Origin: Spirochaetales bacterium | GTDB lineage: Bacteria; Spirochaetota; Spirochaetia; Treponematales; Treponemataceae | Direction of reading: 5' to 3' | Length of the DNA: 49,347 bases | Assembly: GCA_003246335.1 (NCBI GenBank) | Contig: QKAR01000150.1 | Coordinates: forward strand, 1-49,347 | In this document: positions 7,684-16,236 of the stretch, one piece after another | Numbering within the stretch: the first letter of the stretch is position 1 | Layout of the letters: each line of letters begins with the position of its first letter | Notes under the pieces: model-generated | Database searches by the model: none | Seen by the model: the letters and a program-made list of their open reading frames with translations, nothing else | Told to the model about the DNA's origin: nothing | Made by a program: the position numbers and the translations under genes

Positions 7684-8382
7684 TTAAAACTTCTCCCGCA
7701 GATCGACTTTCTCGACTCCGCCGATATCTTTTAGCCTTTTATACAAGTTGGAGGTGTCGACTTCCGTCGGGATGCGGACGAAATAGCGAACGACGGACAC
7801 GCCTTTTTTAAGATTCTTTTCGACGTCGACCGACTGAATCGCGAGTCCTTCCAGCTCGATGACCTTGCGGGCCTTCTCCGGAAAATCCGCGCTGCCGCCA
7901 TAACTTATCACGAGATGCTTGAACCGCTCGCTCGGAAAAAAATACCGCTCGATTGGGTCAAGCACGACGAGGGCGAATAAGCCAAGGCCGAGCGCCACGC
8001 CGCACGGCACGTAGAGGCCAGCGCCGACCGCGAGCCCCAATGCGGCGACGAACCAAAGAGAGGCGGCCGTCGTAAGCCCCTTAATCGTGTTTCCCAGTCG
8101 AATGATCGATCCCGCGCCGAGGAAACCGATTCCCGACACGACCTGGGCCGCGATTCGCCCCGGATCGCCGTTTTTCGCGCCAAGATATTGCTCGGGAATC
8201 CAAATCGAAAGCAGCATGAGGAGGCAGGAACCAAGCGATATCAGGATATGCGTCCGTAAGCCGGCGTATTCGCGCTTCCACGAACGCTCGAAACCCAGCG
8301 CTCCCCCGACCACGAGGGCCAAAAATAAACGAAACGCCGCTACCGGGGCCGTGAGGCTCGCGGTGCCAAATATAACGTCCAT
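7684..8382 (-). CDS. MgtC/SapB family membrane protein
   Basis: A 232-residue inner-membrane protein of the MgtC/SapB family. The N-terminal 140 residues form about five membrane segments with the family signature ALVVGGALGFERSWKREYAGLRTH, QVVSGIGFLGAGSIIRLGNTIKGLTTAASLW and VAALGLAVGAGLY. The C-terminal part (about 150-232) is a soluble ACT-like domain. MgtC proteins are linked to Mg homeostasis and survival at low Mg, but do not themselves seem to transport Mg. The gene begins 10 bases after the ABC ATPase stop and is probably the last gene of that operon. Whether this link to a ferric-type importer is functional is unknown. Confidence 0.88.
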   Translation of the reverse strand: MDVIFGTASLTAPVAAFRLFLALVVGGALGFERSWKREYAGLRTHILISLGSCLLMLLSIWIPEQYLGAKNGDPGRIAAQVVSGIGFLGAGSIIRLGNTIKGLTTAASLWFVAALGLAVGAGLYVPCGVALGLGLFALVVLDPIERYFFPSERFKHLVISYGGSADFPEKARKVIELEGLAIQSVDVEKNLKKGVSVVRYFVRIPTEVDTSNLYKRLKDIGGVEKVDLREKF

Positions 8383-8392
8383 CGGAGAACCC

Positions 8393-9487
8393 TCAATCGT
8401 CAGCGAGCGCCCGCGCGAGATGCTCGCTCACGGACACCGAAACGCGCGAGCCCTCGGGCCACACTTTGCGGTTAGAAGGATCGTCTATCTGCGCGAGTAT
8501 TTCGCCGTACGGCGTCTCGATCCAGCTTTCCACGCTGGAGCCCAGGTAAATGTTCGTCGAAACGGTTCCGTCCACGAGCCCCGCGCCCGCCTCGCCCAAG
8601 CGAAGGGACTCGGGCCGCGCCATCACGACCGCCTGCCCCCCGGCCGCGACTGCCGAGCCCGGGCTCACTTTCGCGGAAACGCGTTTCTCCCCAAGCTTGC
8701 AGAGCGCCACGCCCGAATCGATAGAGTCGACAGACACCGGAAAGAAAGCGACTTTGCCGACGAAGCCCGCGACGAATTTCGAAACCGGGTTTTCATAGAC
8801 CTCGGACGGCGTCCCGATCTGCGCGATGAAACCGTTCCGCATCACGATGACGCGATCCGACAGGCTCATCGCCTCGACGCGATCATGGGTGACGTACACG
8901 GTCGTATTGCCGAGCCGACGCTGAATTCGCTTAATTTCCACCCGCATCTGCTCGCGAAGGAGGGCGTCCAAATTCGAAAGCGGCTCGTCGAGCAGAAGGA
9001 CTTCGGGCTCGACGATGAGGCTTCTCGCGAGGGCGACGCGCTGCTGCTGTCCGCCGGAAAGCCGACCCGGAGAGCGATCGGCGAGATCGGAAAGGCCGAC
9101 CATCTCGAGGGCCGCGGCAACGCGGCGCTCGATCTCCGCGGCGCCAACCTTGCGGAGCCGCAACCCGTAGGCGACGTTATCCCCGACGTTCATGTGCGGG
9201 AAAAGGCCGTAACTCTGGAACACGGTCGCGGTATTGCGCTTGTTCGGCGGCAGGGACGTCACGTCGGAATCGCCGATCTTGATGCTCCCCTTCGTCGGAA
9301 GCTCAAAGCCCGCGATCATGCGAAGCGTCGTCGTCTTCCCGCAACCGGACGGCCCAAGCAAGGTCACTAACTCGCCGGGCTCGATCGTGAACGTCGAGTC
9401 CGCCACGGCGACGACGTCCGATCTCCCCTTCGTATTCGCGTATATTTTCGCCACGCGCTCAAGCGACACGGCAACGCTTTTTCCCAT
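8393..9487 (-). CDS. ABC importer ATPase, ferric/polyamine-type (FbpC/PotA-like)
   Basis: ATP-hydrolysing subunit (364 residues) of a type I ABC importer. It has Walker A LLGPSGCGKTTTLRM, the Q-loop, signature RLSGGQQQRVALARSL, Walker B VLLLDEPLSNLDALLR, and the H-loop VYVTHDRVEAMSLSDRV. A C-terminal TOBE-type domain starts at about residue 240. The start ATG at 9487 has an AAGGAG site; a longer frame upstream lacks one. The gene is third in an operon with the binding protein and double permease. ATPases of the FbpC, PotA, AfuC and phosphonate types look alike, so the substrate is not set by this gene. Confidence 0.92.
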   Translation of the reverse strand: MGKSVAVSLERVAKIYANTKGRSDVVAVADSTFTIEPGELVTLLGPSGCGKTTTLRMIAGFELPTKGSIKIGDSDVTSLPPNKRNTATVFQSYGLFPHMNVGDNVAYGLRLRKVGAAEIERRVAAALEMVGLSDLADRSPGRLSGGQQQRVALARSLIVEPEVLLLDEPLSNLDALLREQMRVEIKRIQRRLGNTTVYVTHDRVEAMSLSDRVIVMRNGFIAQIGTPSEVYENPVSKFVAGFVGKVAFFPVSVDSIDSGVALCKLGEKRVSAKVSPGSAVAAGGQAVVMARPESLRLGEAGAGLVDGTVSTNIYLGSSVESWIETPYGEILAQIDDPSNRKVWPEGSRVSVSVSEHLARALADD

Positions 9488-9500
9488 AATTCGCTCCTTG

Positions 9501-11705
9501 CTACCCAATGATGTTTTTTTCCATATTGCCGGAATCCCGCACGGCAAGACGCATGACGCCGAACGCGGCGAACACGATTAAAATAAGGGCCGTCGAAAGC
9601 ACGCTCGCGAGCCCAAACCGCAAATTTTCCGAAAAGTTGTAAATCTGCACCGTCAAATGGTACCAGCGCGCGGAGATCAGGAAGATGATCGCCGACACCG
9701 CCGTCATAGACCGGACGAAGGTATACGACATGCTTGAGATGAACGCCGGCCGCAAAATGGGCAGGACGACCGTACGGAAAACGGTAACCGAGTCAGCGCC
9801 GAGGTCGGCCGCGGCTTCCTCGATCGAAGGATCTACTTGCCGAAGGTTCGCGACGCCGCCCTCGAGCCCGACGGGAAGCTCGCGCACGACGTAATTGATG
9901 ACGAGAATCGCCGCGGTGCCGACGAGCAACAGCGGAGGCTTATTGAACGCGAGAACGTACGAAATGCCGAGCAGGGTTCCCGGAATCGCGAACGGCGTCA
10001 TGAGCGCCGCCTCGAGCAATCGCTTGAAGGCGAAGGATTTTCGCACGACGATGAGCGCCGCGACCATCGCGATCACGCCGGCGAGCGGCGCGGCCACCGC
10101 GGAAAGCGTCACCGTGTCGACGATAGCGTCCTTGCCGCGCGACAAAGCCTCGACGATATTCTCGAGCGTGAACGAATAGTCGATGCCCCAATTCCGCACG
10201 AAGCAACCCGCGACGATCGTTCCGTACAGCGCGACGATCCCCGCCAGCAGGACGACGACCGTAGCGGCGAGGACCGCGCGCACGGGCCGAGAGGTAAGGT
10301 CGGTAATGCGCCCGGAAGGCTTGCCGGTAACCGTGACGAAACTTCGCTTCGAGACCCAGTACCGCTGCACGAGGAACGTCGTCAGGGTCGGGAGGAGCAA
10401 CATGATCGAAAGCGCCGCCCCGCCGCCGAGGTCGTTTCGCCCGGTCACTTCCATATAAGCCTCGACGGAAAGCACGCGGAAGTTTCCCGCGAGCAGGAGG
10501 GGGTTGGCGAAATCCGCGAGACTGTTCGTGAACACGAGGAGCCAGGCCGATAGGACTCCCGGAATCGCGAGCGGAAACGTGACGGTCGCGAAGGTCTGCC
10601 AGCGATTGGCCGAAAGATCGAGCGCTGCGTCCTCCTGCGTAGAGTCGATGGCCTTGAGCACGCCAGAAATCGTCATGAAGGCGATCGGGAACATGCCGAT
10701 CGTCTGCACGATCACGAGTCCCGACAAACCGTATATGCTAAAGGACGAAAGTCCCAGGAGCTGCTTCGTGATGAGGCCGTTATTTCCCGCAAGGAGAATG
10801 ACGGAAAGCGTCAGCGAGAACGGCGGCGAAATGACCGGCATGGTCGCGAGCGCGGTTATCGCGCCTTTCCCGCGAATCGAGGTTCGGGTCACGACGAAAG
10901 CGAACAGAAACCCCACGACGGTGGAAACGCTCGCCGTAAGAGCCCCGAGCGATACGCTGCCGCCGAAAGCCTTTAGGTAATCCCCGGAGAGAACCCTCCG
11001 CCACACGGCTAGGGAGAATTTCCCCGACGGCATGACGGTTAGCCGAAACGTCTCAAAAAGAGGATAGGCGACGAAGGCGAACGCGAACAACGCGAGCGCG
11101 GCGATAGCGAAAGCGGAGACGCGGTCGCGGGCGAAGGCGCGCACGAGCCAAATGACCGCGAATAGCGCGGCGATCGAGAGCCCGAAAACCCAAAGCAACC
11201 GGTCGAAATTGCGGTATTCGCCGGCTTTCCTTAACACGAGCAGTATCCCCGTGATGTCGCTGCCATCCTCGTTTAAAAGGGGCCGAAAACCCACGGTCGT
11301 CCGAACGCCCGCAAAATCAAACGGCTTCTTGGTAGCGTAGGGTTCAAAGTAATACGCGCTATCCAACCCGGCGGCGAACTCGGGATCGCCGCGGTTTTTC
11401 TGCCAAAACTCGGCCACTTCCGCGTCCGATCCTTCCAAAACGTAATCCCCGCTATCTGAATCGATCCCGATATAGGCGAACCGTTCGTCGGGAAGGGCGC
11501 CCGAGGAAGACTCGAGCCATGCGGGGATTTCGGCGGCGTCGAAAGGCGCCGTTTTCGCGAACAAAGCGATCTGACTCGATTCCATTCGGTCGGCAATCCC
11601 GATAAACGCGGAGCGGATGGTCGCGAAGACCCAAAAATCCGCCGCCGCGAAAATCGCGAACGCCACGGCGAAAACGATCAGTTTCTTCCGTGCGTCCGGC
11701 ATCAC
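9501..11705 (-). CDS. Fused double-module ABC permease (FbpB/AfuB type) with extra N-terminal domain
   Basis: Inner-membrane permease of 734 residues. Two binding-protein-dependent permease modules are fused, each with an EAA loop (QEDAALDLSANRWQTFATVTFPLAIPG and IEEAAADLGADSVTVFRTVVLPILRP), as in FbpB. Normal members have about 500-560 residues. Here the first 190 residues add a membrane segment (about 7-27), a soluble region (about 35-165; FAYIGIDSDSGDYVLEG, FYFEP-like and VGFRPLLNEDGSDITGILLVL stretches) and a second membrane segment, which looks like an extracytoplasmic sensor-like domain. The start is GTG at 11705 or the adjacent ATG at 11702, just after the binding-protein stop and behind AGAGGT. 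The extra domain could bind the solute or the binding protein; that is inference. Confidence 0.88.
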   Translation of the reverse strand: MMPDARKKLIVFAVAFAIFAAADFWVFATIRSAFIGIADRMESSQIALFAKTAPFDAAEIPAWLESSSGALPDERFAYIGIDSDSGDYVLEGSDAEVAEFWQKNRGDPEFAAGLDSAYYFEPYATKKPFDFAGVRTTVGFRPLLNEDGSDITGILLVLRKAGEYRNFDRLLWVFGLSIAALFAVIWLVRAFARDRVSAFAIAALALFAFAFVAYPLFETFRLTVMPSGKFSLAVWRRVLSGDYLKAFGGSVSLGALTASVSTVVGFLFAFVVTRTSIRGKGAITALATMPVISPPFSLTLSVILLAGNNGLITKQLLGLSSFSIYGLSGLVIVQTIGMFPIAFMTISGVLKAIDSTQEDAALDLSANRWQTFATVTFPLAIPGVLSAWLLVFTNSLADFANPLLLAGNFRVLSVEAYMEVTGRNDLGGGAALSIMLLLPTLTTFLVQRYWVSKRSFVTVTGKPSGRITDLTSRPVRAVLAATVVVLLAGIVALYGTIVAGCFVRNWGIDYSFTLENIVEALSRGKDAIVDTVTLSAVAAPLAGVIAMVAALIVVRKSFAFKRLLEAALMTPFAIPGTLLGISYVLAFNKPPLLLVGTAAILVINYVVRELPVGLEGGVANLRQVDPSIEEAAADLGADSVTVFRTVVLPILRPAFISSMSYTFVRSMTAVSAIIFLISARWYHLTVQIYNFSENLRFGLASVLSTALILIVFAAFGVMRLAVRDSGNMEKNIIG

Positions 11706-12710
11706 TTACCTCTTCGACCCAATTTCCGCGTTCCAGCGGTCTTTCAGGCGCGTCACGTTCGTCGGGTCGCCGTCCCAGGCGATATCCTGATTGACGGTCT
11801 TTATCTTATCGATCGCGAAGGCGTTCGGGTTCGGCGTCGCGATTTTTGATACCGGAACGACGTACCAGCTCGCGATCACGGCTTGGGCGTCCTTCCCGAG
11901 CACCCAGTCATAGAGCTTTTTCGCCTGAACGGCGTCTTTACCGCCCTTAATGAGCGACATTGAGGCAAGTTCATACCCAGTTCCCTCCGCGGGAGCGCTG
12001 ATGACGACGGGAGCCTTCGCCTCGACCTTGAGTTTCACTTGGTCGTGCGCGTACCCGATCGCTATCGGGATTTCACCGATCGCGACGCTTTTCGACGGGG
12101 CCGAGCCGGACTTCGTGTATTGATCGATGTTCGCGTCGAGCTTGCGCAGGTAATCGAAGGTCTTGTCCTCGTCACCTCCGTTGATATACCGCATCGTCGT
12201 AATGAGATTGTACGCCGTGCCGGAGGTCAGCGGACTCGCGACGCGGATTTGCCCCTTATACACGGGCTTCAAAAGATCCGCCCAGGAATTCGGGATGGGG
12301 AGCCCTAATTCCTTCGCGCGCGCGGTGTTCGTGACGAAGGTGAGCGGGCCAACGTATAAGCCGATCCAATAATTTTCCGGGTCCCGATACTGAGCGGGCG
12401 TATTCGTCGCGAGTCGGCTCTTATAGGGCTCGGTCAGACCTTTCCCCTTGGCGGTAATGTGATCCAACCCGACGCCGCCCACCCATAGCGACGCCTGAGG
12501 GTTTCCTTTTTCCGCTTCAAGTCGCGCGATTACTTCGCCGCCGGAAAGACGGATAAAATTCACCGATACGCCGGTTTTTTCCTTATACAAGTCAAAAAGA
12601 GCCTTTGCGAGCGGTTCCTCGAGAGTGGTATACACCGATACGGACTCCTCCGCGAACATCGCGCAAGCCACCAATAGCGCTAAAATCCCGGTCATTAATC
12701 GTTTTTTCAC
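11706..12710 (-). CDS. ABC importer periplasmic binding protein, ferric-type family
   Basis: Extracellular or periplasmic solute-binding protein (334 residues) of the AfuA/FbpA-like group. I chose the GTG at 12710 because AAGGAGG stands nine bases upstream and the product begins with a clean signal peptide (KKRLMTGILALLVACAMFA). The mature part has VYTTLEEPLAKALFDLYKEKTG, RLEAEKGNPQASLWVGGVG, and WADLLKPVYKGQIRVASP, all typical of this fold. I do not see the paired tyrosines near the C terminus that bind iron in FbpA, so the cargo may be iron or an organic anion such as a sugar phosphate. It is the first gene of the importer operon. Confidence 0.85.
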   Translation of the reverse strand: MKKRLMTGILALLVACAMFAEESVSVYTTLEEPLAKALFDLYKEKTGVSVNFIRLSGGEVIARLEAEKGNPQASLWVGGVGLDHITAKGKGLTEPYKSRLATNTPAQYRDPENYWIGLYVGPLTFVTNTARAKELGLPIPNSWADLLKPVYKGQIRVASPLTSGTAYNLITTMRYINGGDEDKTFDYLRKLDANIDQYTKSGSAPSKSVAIGEIPIAIGYAHDQVKLKVEAKAPVVISAPAEGTGYELASMSLIKGGKDAVQAKKLYDWVLGKDAQAVIASWYVVPVSKIATPNPNAFAIDKIKTVNQDIAWDGDPTNVTRLKDRWNAEIGSKR

Positions 12711-12829
12711 TCTGTTCCTCCTTACTGAAACATACTTACTAGGGTAAAACCGGTTTTCCATCTCCGCAATGAGAGATTTCTGCTTTTTTGTCGAAAATTT
12801 GAACCGACGCGCCCATCGATATTTCTTTA

Positions 12830-12858
12830 TTGATAAATCTCCGTTCTAATAGTACAAT
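12830..12858 (+). promoter_or_regulatory. Promoter of the hnd hydrogenase operon
   Basis: TTGATA at 12830-12835 and TACAAT at 12853-12858 are separated by exactly 17 bases. Transcription would start near 12865, giving an untranslated leader of about 45 bases before the ATG at 12912, with GGGGG at 12900-12904 as ribosome site. Confidence 0.6.
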
Positions 12859-12869
12859 ACTCGAAGCAC

Positions 12870-12890
12870 TTATCGATATAATTTTATCGA
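12870..12890 (+). repeat. Tandem TTATCGA element in the hydrogenase leader
   Basis: TTATCGA occurs at 12870-12876 and 12884-12890, a spacing of 14 bases, just downstream of the predicted transcription start. This is a position where a repressor would block transcription. The related sequence ATCGATA occurs upstream at about 12815-12821. No known regulator consensus is recognised. Confidence 0.3.
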
Positions 12891-12911
12891 GTAAACATTG
12901 GGGGTTTTTAG

Positions 12912-13382
12912 ATGGCAACTGAGTGCGAGTTCTCGAAGGAACTCAACGCCTTCATCGACGAATGGAAGGCAAAGCCCGGCAACCTGATCATGATCCTGCA
13001 CAGGGTTCAGGAAGAGCAGGGGTATATTTCAAAAGAGGCGGCTATGGAAGTCGCCGATCGGACGGGGAATCCCTTGGCCCGCGTATACGGGACGATGTCA
13101 TTCTACCATTTCTTTAAGACGATTAAGCCGGGAAAAAATAAGATCTCGGTCTGCCTAGGAACGGCTTGCTACCTCAAGGGCGGACAGGATTTGTTTGACG
13201 AGGCGAAAAGCCTTCTCGGCCTCGCCGCGACCGAAATCACGACGTCCGACGGATTATTTTCCGTTGAGCCCGTCCGATGCATCGGCTGCTGCGGACTCGC
13301 CCCGGTACTTTCCGTAAACGGCGACGTGTACGGAAAACTCACGAAAGACCAAATCGACGGCATTATCGCCAAATATCGATAA
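12912..13382 (+). CDS. hndA: NuoE-like [2Fe-2S] subunit of NAD(P)-linked [FeFe] hydrogenase
   Basis: Cytoplasmic electron-transfer subunit (156 residues) homologous to NuoE, HndA and HydC. The N-terminal helical part (LIMILHRVQEEQGYIS) precedes a thioredoxin-like fold with the four cluster ligands C81, C86 (CLGTAC), C123 and C127 (CIGCC). It passes electrons between the flavin subunit and the rest of the hydrogenase. It is the first gene of the operon hndA - HATPase - hndB - hndC - hndD, with a good upstream promoter. The subunit make-up matches electron-bifurcating or NADP-reducing hydrogenases that couple H2 to ferredoxin and NAD(P). Confidence 0.92.
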   Translation: MATECEFSKELNAFIDEWKAKPGNLIMILHRVQEEQGYISKEAAMEVADRTGNPLARVYGTMSFYHFFKTIKPGKNKISVCLGTACYLKGGQDLFDEAKSLLGLAATEITTSDGLFSVEPVRCIGCCGLAPVLSVNGDVYGKLTKDQIDGIIAKYR

Positions 13383-13386
13383 CGCA

Positions 13387-14022
13387 ATGCACTATACCCT
13401 GTGTGACTTATTCAGCGACCTCACGCAAAACGCGATCGAAGCCAACGCTAAAGTCATCAAGGTAGAATTGAGCCAATCAAGCCAAAGCGTCGCTATCTCG
13501 ATTGTCGACGACGGCGCGGGGATGACCCGAGAGACGCTCATGCGCGCGACCGATCCTTTTTATACCGATGGAAAAAAACATCCCGGGAGGAAAATAGGGC
13601 TCGGTTTACCGTTTTTGATCCAAACCGCGGAAACCTGCGGGGGATCGTGGGGCATCAGAACGAAAAAAGACGGCGTTACGGCGATCGCGGGAACTATGTA
13701 TCGGGAAAATCCCGCCGAAAAAAGCGGTCGCCCCTTCGGGGATACCGAAATCGCTACGCCATCCGGCACCGAAATCCGATGCATTTTCGATCTGACGAAT
13801 ATCGACACGCCGCCGATCGGCGACGTACCCGGATACTTCCGCCAGATTCTCACCTTTGACAACGAATACGAACTGATCGCGACGAGGATAACCCCGAGCG
13901 ATACGACCGTCATCAAAAGGTCAGAAATCCTGGAGGCGCTGGGCCTCAGCGACGAAGGCTCGTTTTCCGACGCCAACGCGCTCGCCCTCCTTGGGCAGTA
14001 TCTGGAATCAATGGAGGAATAA
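13387..14022 (+). CDS. Stand-alone HATPase (histidine-kinase-like ATP-binding) protein
   Basis: A 211-residue protein whose first 110 residues are a GHKL ATPase domain: N box LFSDLTQNAIEANA, G1 VDDGAGM, and G2 KIGLGLPFLIQTAETCGG. There is no dimerisation/phospho-His domain and no membrane segment. The C-terminal 90 residues (GTEIRCIFDLTNIDTPPIGDV onwards) resemble no domain I can name. It lies four bases after hndA and two before hndB, so it is firmly inside the hydrogenase operon. Similar ATPase genes accompany hydrogenase genes in other anaerobes; a regulatory or phosphotransfer role on the hydrogenase is inference. Substrate or partner unknown. Confidence 0.85.
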   Translation: MHYTLCDLFSDLTQNAIEANAKVIKVELSQSSQSVAISIVDDGAGMTRETLMRATDPFYTDGKKHPGRKIGLGLPFLIQTAETCGGSWGIRTKKDGVTAIAGTMYRENPAEKSGRPFGDTEIATPSGTEIRCIFDLTNIDTPPIGDVPGYFRQILTFDNEYELIATRITPSDTTVIKRSEILEALGLSDEGSFSDANALALLGQYLESMEE

Positions 14023-14024
14023 GT

Positions 14025-14420
14025 ATGGCTAAAATGTCCCTTGAGGACCTGCGGAAATTACGGGAAAAAACCCAGTCGGAGATAAAGAAACGGGACCTGG
14101 AAGGCAAAACGATCCAGATCATCGTCGGCATGGGAACCTGCGGAATCGCGGCCGGCGCGAAAGACACCCTTGACGCGTTCGTCAAGGCGCTCGACGAGAA
14201 GGGCCTCGGCGGCGACGCGATTATCCGGCAAACCGGATGCATGGGCCTGTGCCAAAACGAGCCGACCGTCGAAATCGTCATGGCCGACATGCCGAACATC
14301 ATTTACGGCCGCGTGGACGCGAAAGTCGCGCGGGATATCGTCGAGAAGCACATCATGAAAAAAGAGCTTCTCAACGACCAAATTCTCGACCGCCCAGCGG
14401 GCGATATCCTCAAAAAATAA
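14025..14420 (+). CDS. hndB: Thioredoxin-like ferredoxin subunit HndB
   Basis: Small hydrogenase subunit of 131 residues resembling HndB: a helical N terminus (SLEDLRKLREKTQSEIKKRD), then IIVGMGTCGIAAGAKDTLDAF and IIRQTGCMGLCQNEPTVEI in a thioredoxin-like [2Fe-2S] fold. Only three cysteines are present in the whole protein (C39, C72, C76), against four in classical ferredoxins of this fold, so either another residue completes the cluster site or the cluster is absent. It sits between the HATPase and hndC genes with normal short spacing (2 and 12 bases) and should be part of the same complex. Confidence 0.88.
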   Translation: MAKMSLEDLRKLREKTQSEIKKRDLEGKTIQIIVGMGTCGIAAGAKDTLDAFVKALDEKGLGGDAIIRQTGCMGLCQNEPTVEIVMADMPNIIYGRVDAKVARDIVEKHIMKKELLNDQILDRPAGDILKK

Positions 14421-14432
14421 GGAGAACCGCAC

Positions 14433-16214
14433 ATGGCATACAACCATTACATACTCGTCTGCGGCGGTACCGGTTGCGAGTCCAGCAACGCCGACGGGAT
14501 CTACAATAACTTAGTGGCCGAGGCGAAAGCCGCCGGCGTCCTCGACAAAGTGCAAATCGTAAAGACCGGATGTTTCGGTTTCTGCGAAAAAGGCCCGATC
14601 GTCAAGGTTCTGCCGGAAGATTCCTTCTACGTCGAGGTAAAGCCCGCGGACGCGAAAGAGATCATCGCCGAGCAAATCGTCAAAGGCCGCGAGGTCACGC
14701 GCCTTCTCTACAACAAAGAGAAAAAGAGCGCGGAGACCGTCGAGGAAATCCAGTTCTATCAAAAGCAGCTCCGCATTGTCCTGCGCAACTGCGGCGTGAT
14801 TAATCCGGAAAACATCGAGGAATACATCGCGCGCGACGGCTACCTCGCGCTCGAGAAAGCGCTGTTCCAGCTCACCCCGCAGCAGATCGTCGACGAGGTA
14901 AAGGCCTCGGGACTCCGCGGCCGCGGCGGCGCGGGATTCCCCACCGGCATGAAGTGGGAAGCGGGACTCAAGGCGCCCGGCGACGTAAAGTACGTCGTGT
15001 GCAACGCCGACGAGGGCGACCCGGGCGCGTACATGGACCGATCGACCATCGAGGGCGATCCCCATTCCGTCATCGAGTCGATGATTATTTGCGGCAAGGC
15101 AATCGGCGCGCATCAGGGCTTCGTCTACATCCGCGCGGAATACCCGCTCGCCGTAGACCGGCTTAAGATCGGCATACAGCAAGCCCGCGACGCGGGCCTT
15201 CTCGGCAAAAACATTCTCGGGTCGGGATTCGATTTCGACATCGAGATTCGGCTCGGCGCGGGCGCGTTCGTCTGCGGCGAGGAAACGGCGCTCCTCCGCT
15301 CAATCGAGGGAAAGCGCGGCATGCCCACGCCGAAGCCCCCCTTCCCGGCCCAAGCCGGCCTTTGGGGAAAACCGACGATCATTAACAACGTCGAAACCTG
15401 GGCGAACATCCCGGTCATCCTCAATAAGGGAGCCGAATGGTTCAGTAAGATCGGAACAACTGATTCTAAGGGAACCAAGGTTTTCGCGCTCACCGGCAAG
15501 GTACAGAACTCTGGCCTCGTCGAGGTTCCCATGGGAACGACGCTCCGCGAAATCATTTTCGAGATCGGCGGCGGCATTAAAAACGGCAAGAAATTCAAGG
15601 GCGTCCAGACCGGCGGCCCTTCGGGAGGCATCATCACCGAGGAAGCCCTCGACACGCCGATCGACTTCGGCGGACTGACGAAGCTCGGCTCGATGATGGG
15701 CTCGGGAGGAATGATCGTCATGGACGAGGACGACTGCGTCGTCGACGTCTCGAAGTTCTACATGGAATTCTGCGTAGACGAGTCCTGCGGAAAATGCTCT
15801 CCATGCCGCATCGGAACCCGACAGATCCACACCCTTCTCGAGAAGATCTCGCGCGGCAACGGCGAGGTCGGCGACCTCGAGAAGATCAAGGAAATCGGCT
15901 TCGCCATGCAGAAGAGCTCGCTGTGCGCGCTCGGGCAATCGGCGCCGAACCCCACGCTCTCCACGATCAGGAAGTTCGAGAGCGAATACCTCGCGCACAT
16001 CAACGACAAGAAATGCCTGACCGGCAAGTGCAAGCATCTCGTGGTGTTCGAGATCAACGAGAAGTGCATCGGTTGCGGCGCGTGCGCCCGCAAGTGCCCC
16101 GCATCGTGCATCGCCGGCGAGAAAAAGACGCGCCACGTGATTGACCAGTCCAAGTGCCTCAAGTGCGGCGAATGCTTTAAGACGTGCAAATTCGGCGCCG
16201 TGGTCAAGGCGTGA
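14433..16214 (+). CDS. hndC: NuoF-like flavin/NAD(P)H subunit of [FeFe] hydrogenase
   Basis: Flavoprotein subunit of 593 residues where NAD(P)H is oxidised or formed. Domain order: N-terminal thioredoxin-like [2Fe-2S] domain (C10, C15, C47, C51); NuoF core with the nucleotide/FMN loops GRGGAGFPTG (163-172) and NADEGDPGAYMDR (191-203); [4Fe-4S] site ESCGKCSPC with C452, C455, C458 and C498; and a C-terminal 2x[4Fe-4S] ferredoxin (C545, C548, C551, C555; C575, C578, C581, C585). The layout is that of HydB/HndC in electron-bifurcating enzymes. An AAGGAG ribosome site precedes the ATG at 14433. Confidence 0.95.
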   Translation: MAYNHYILVCGGTGCESSNADGIYNNLVAEAKAAGVLDKVQIVKTGCFGFCEKGPIVKVLPEDSFYVEVKPADAKEIIAEQIVKGREVTRLLYNKEKKSAETVEEIQFYQKQLRIVLRNCGVINPENIEEYIARDGYLALEKALFQLTPQQIVDEVKASGLRGRGGAGFPTGMKWEAGLKAPGDVKYVVCNADEGDPGAYMDRSTIEGDPHSVIESMIICGKAIGAHQGFVYIRAEYPLAVDRLKIGIQQARDAGLLGKNILGSGFDFDIEIRLGAGAFVCGEETALLRSIEGKRGMPTPKPPFPAQAGLWGKPTIINNVETWANIPVILNKGAEWFSKIGTTDSKGTKVFALTGKVQNSGLVEVPMGTTLREIIFEIGGGIKNGKKFKGVQTGGPSGGIITEEALDTPIDFGGLTKLGSMMGSGGMIVMDEDDCVVDVSKFYMEFCVDESCGKCSPCRIGTRQIHTLLEKISRGNGEVGDLEKIKEIGFAMQKSSLCALGQSAPNPTLSTIRKFESEYLAHINDKKCLTGKCKHLVVFEINEKCIGCGACARKCPASCIAGEKKTRHVIDQSKCLKCGECFKTCKFGAVVKA

Positions 16215-16236
16215 GAAACAAGGAGAGAACACGATT

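Larger units (their letters stand above)
12711..12911. promoter_or_regulatory. Divergent region between ABC importer and hydrogenase operons
   Basis: A 201-base AT-rich gap. On the importer side a perfect 12-base palindrome AAAACCGGTTTT spans 12746-12757, 36 bases before the GTG start, and may be an operator. On the hydrogenase side are a sigma-70-like promoter (12830-12858) and a repeated TTATCGA element (12870-12890). No Rex-type TTGTGA-N-TCACAA site is seen. Confidence 0.45.

Noticed and set aside
8087-9370. A 427-codon open frame opposite the ABC ATPase and MgtC-like genes
   Set aside because: Arg/His/Ala-rich, spans two real genes with full conserved motifs on the other strand, no ribosome site.
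12711-12760. TPP riboswitch before the ABC importer
   Set aside because: The leader is too short and lacks CUGAGA and the second conserved arm.
12711-12911. Rex-type redox operator before the hydrogenase operon
   Set aside because: No TTGTGA-N-TCACAA-like palindrome; only the unrelated TTATCGA repeats were found.
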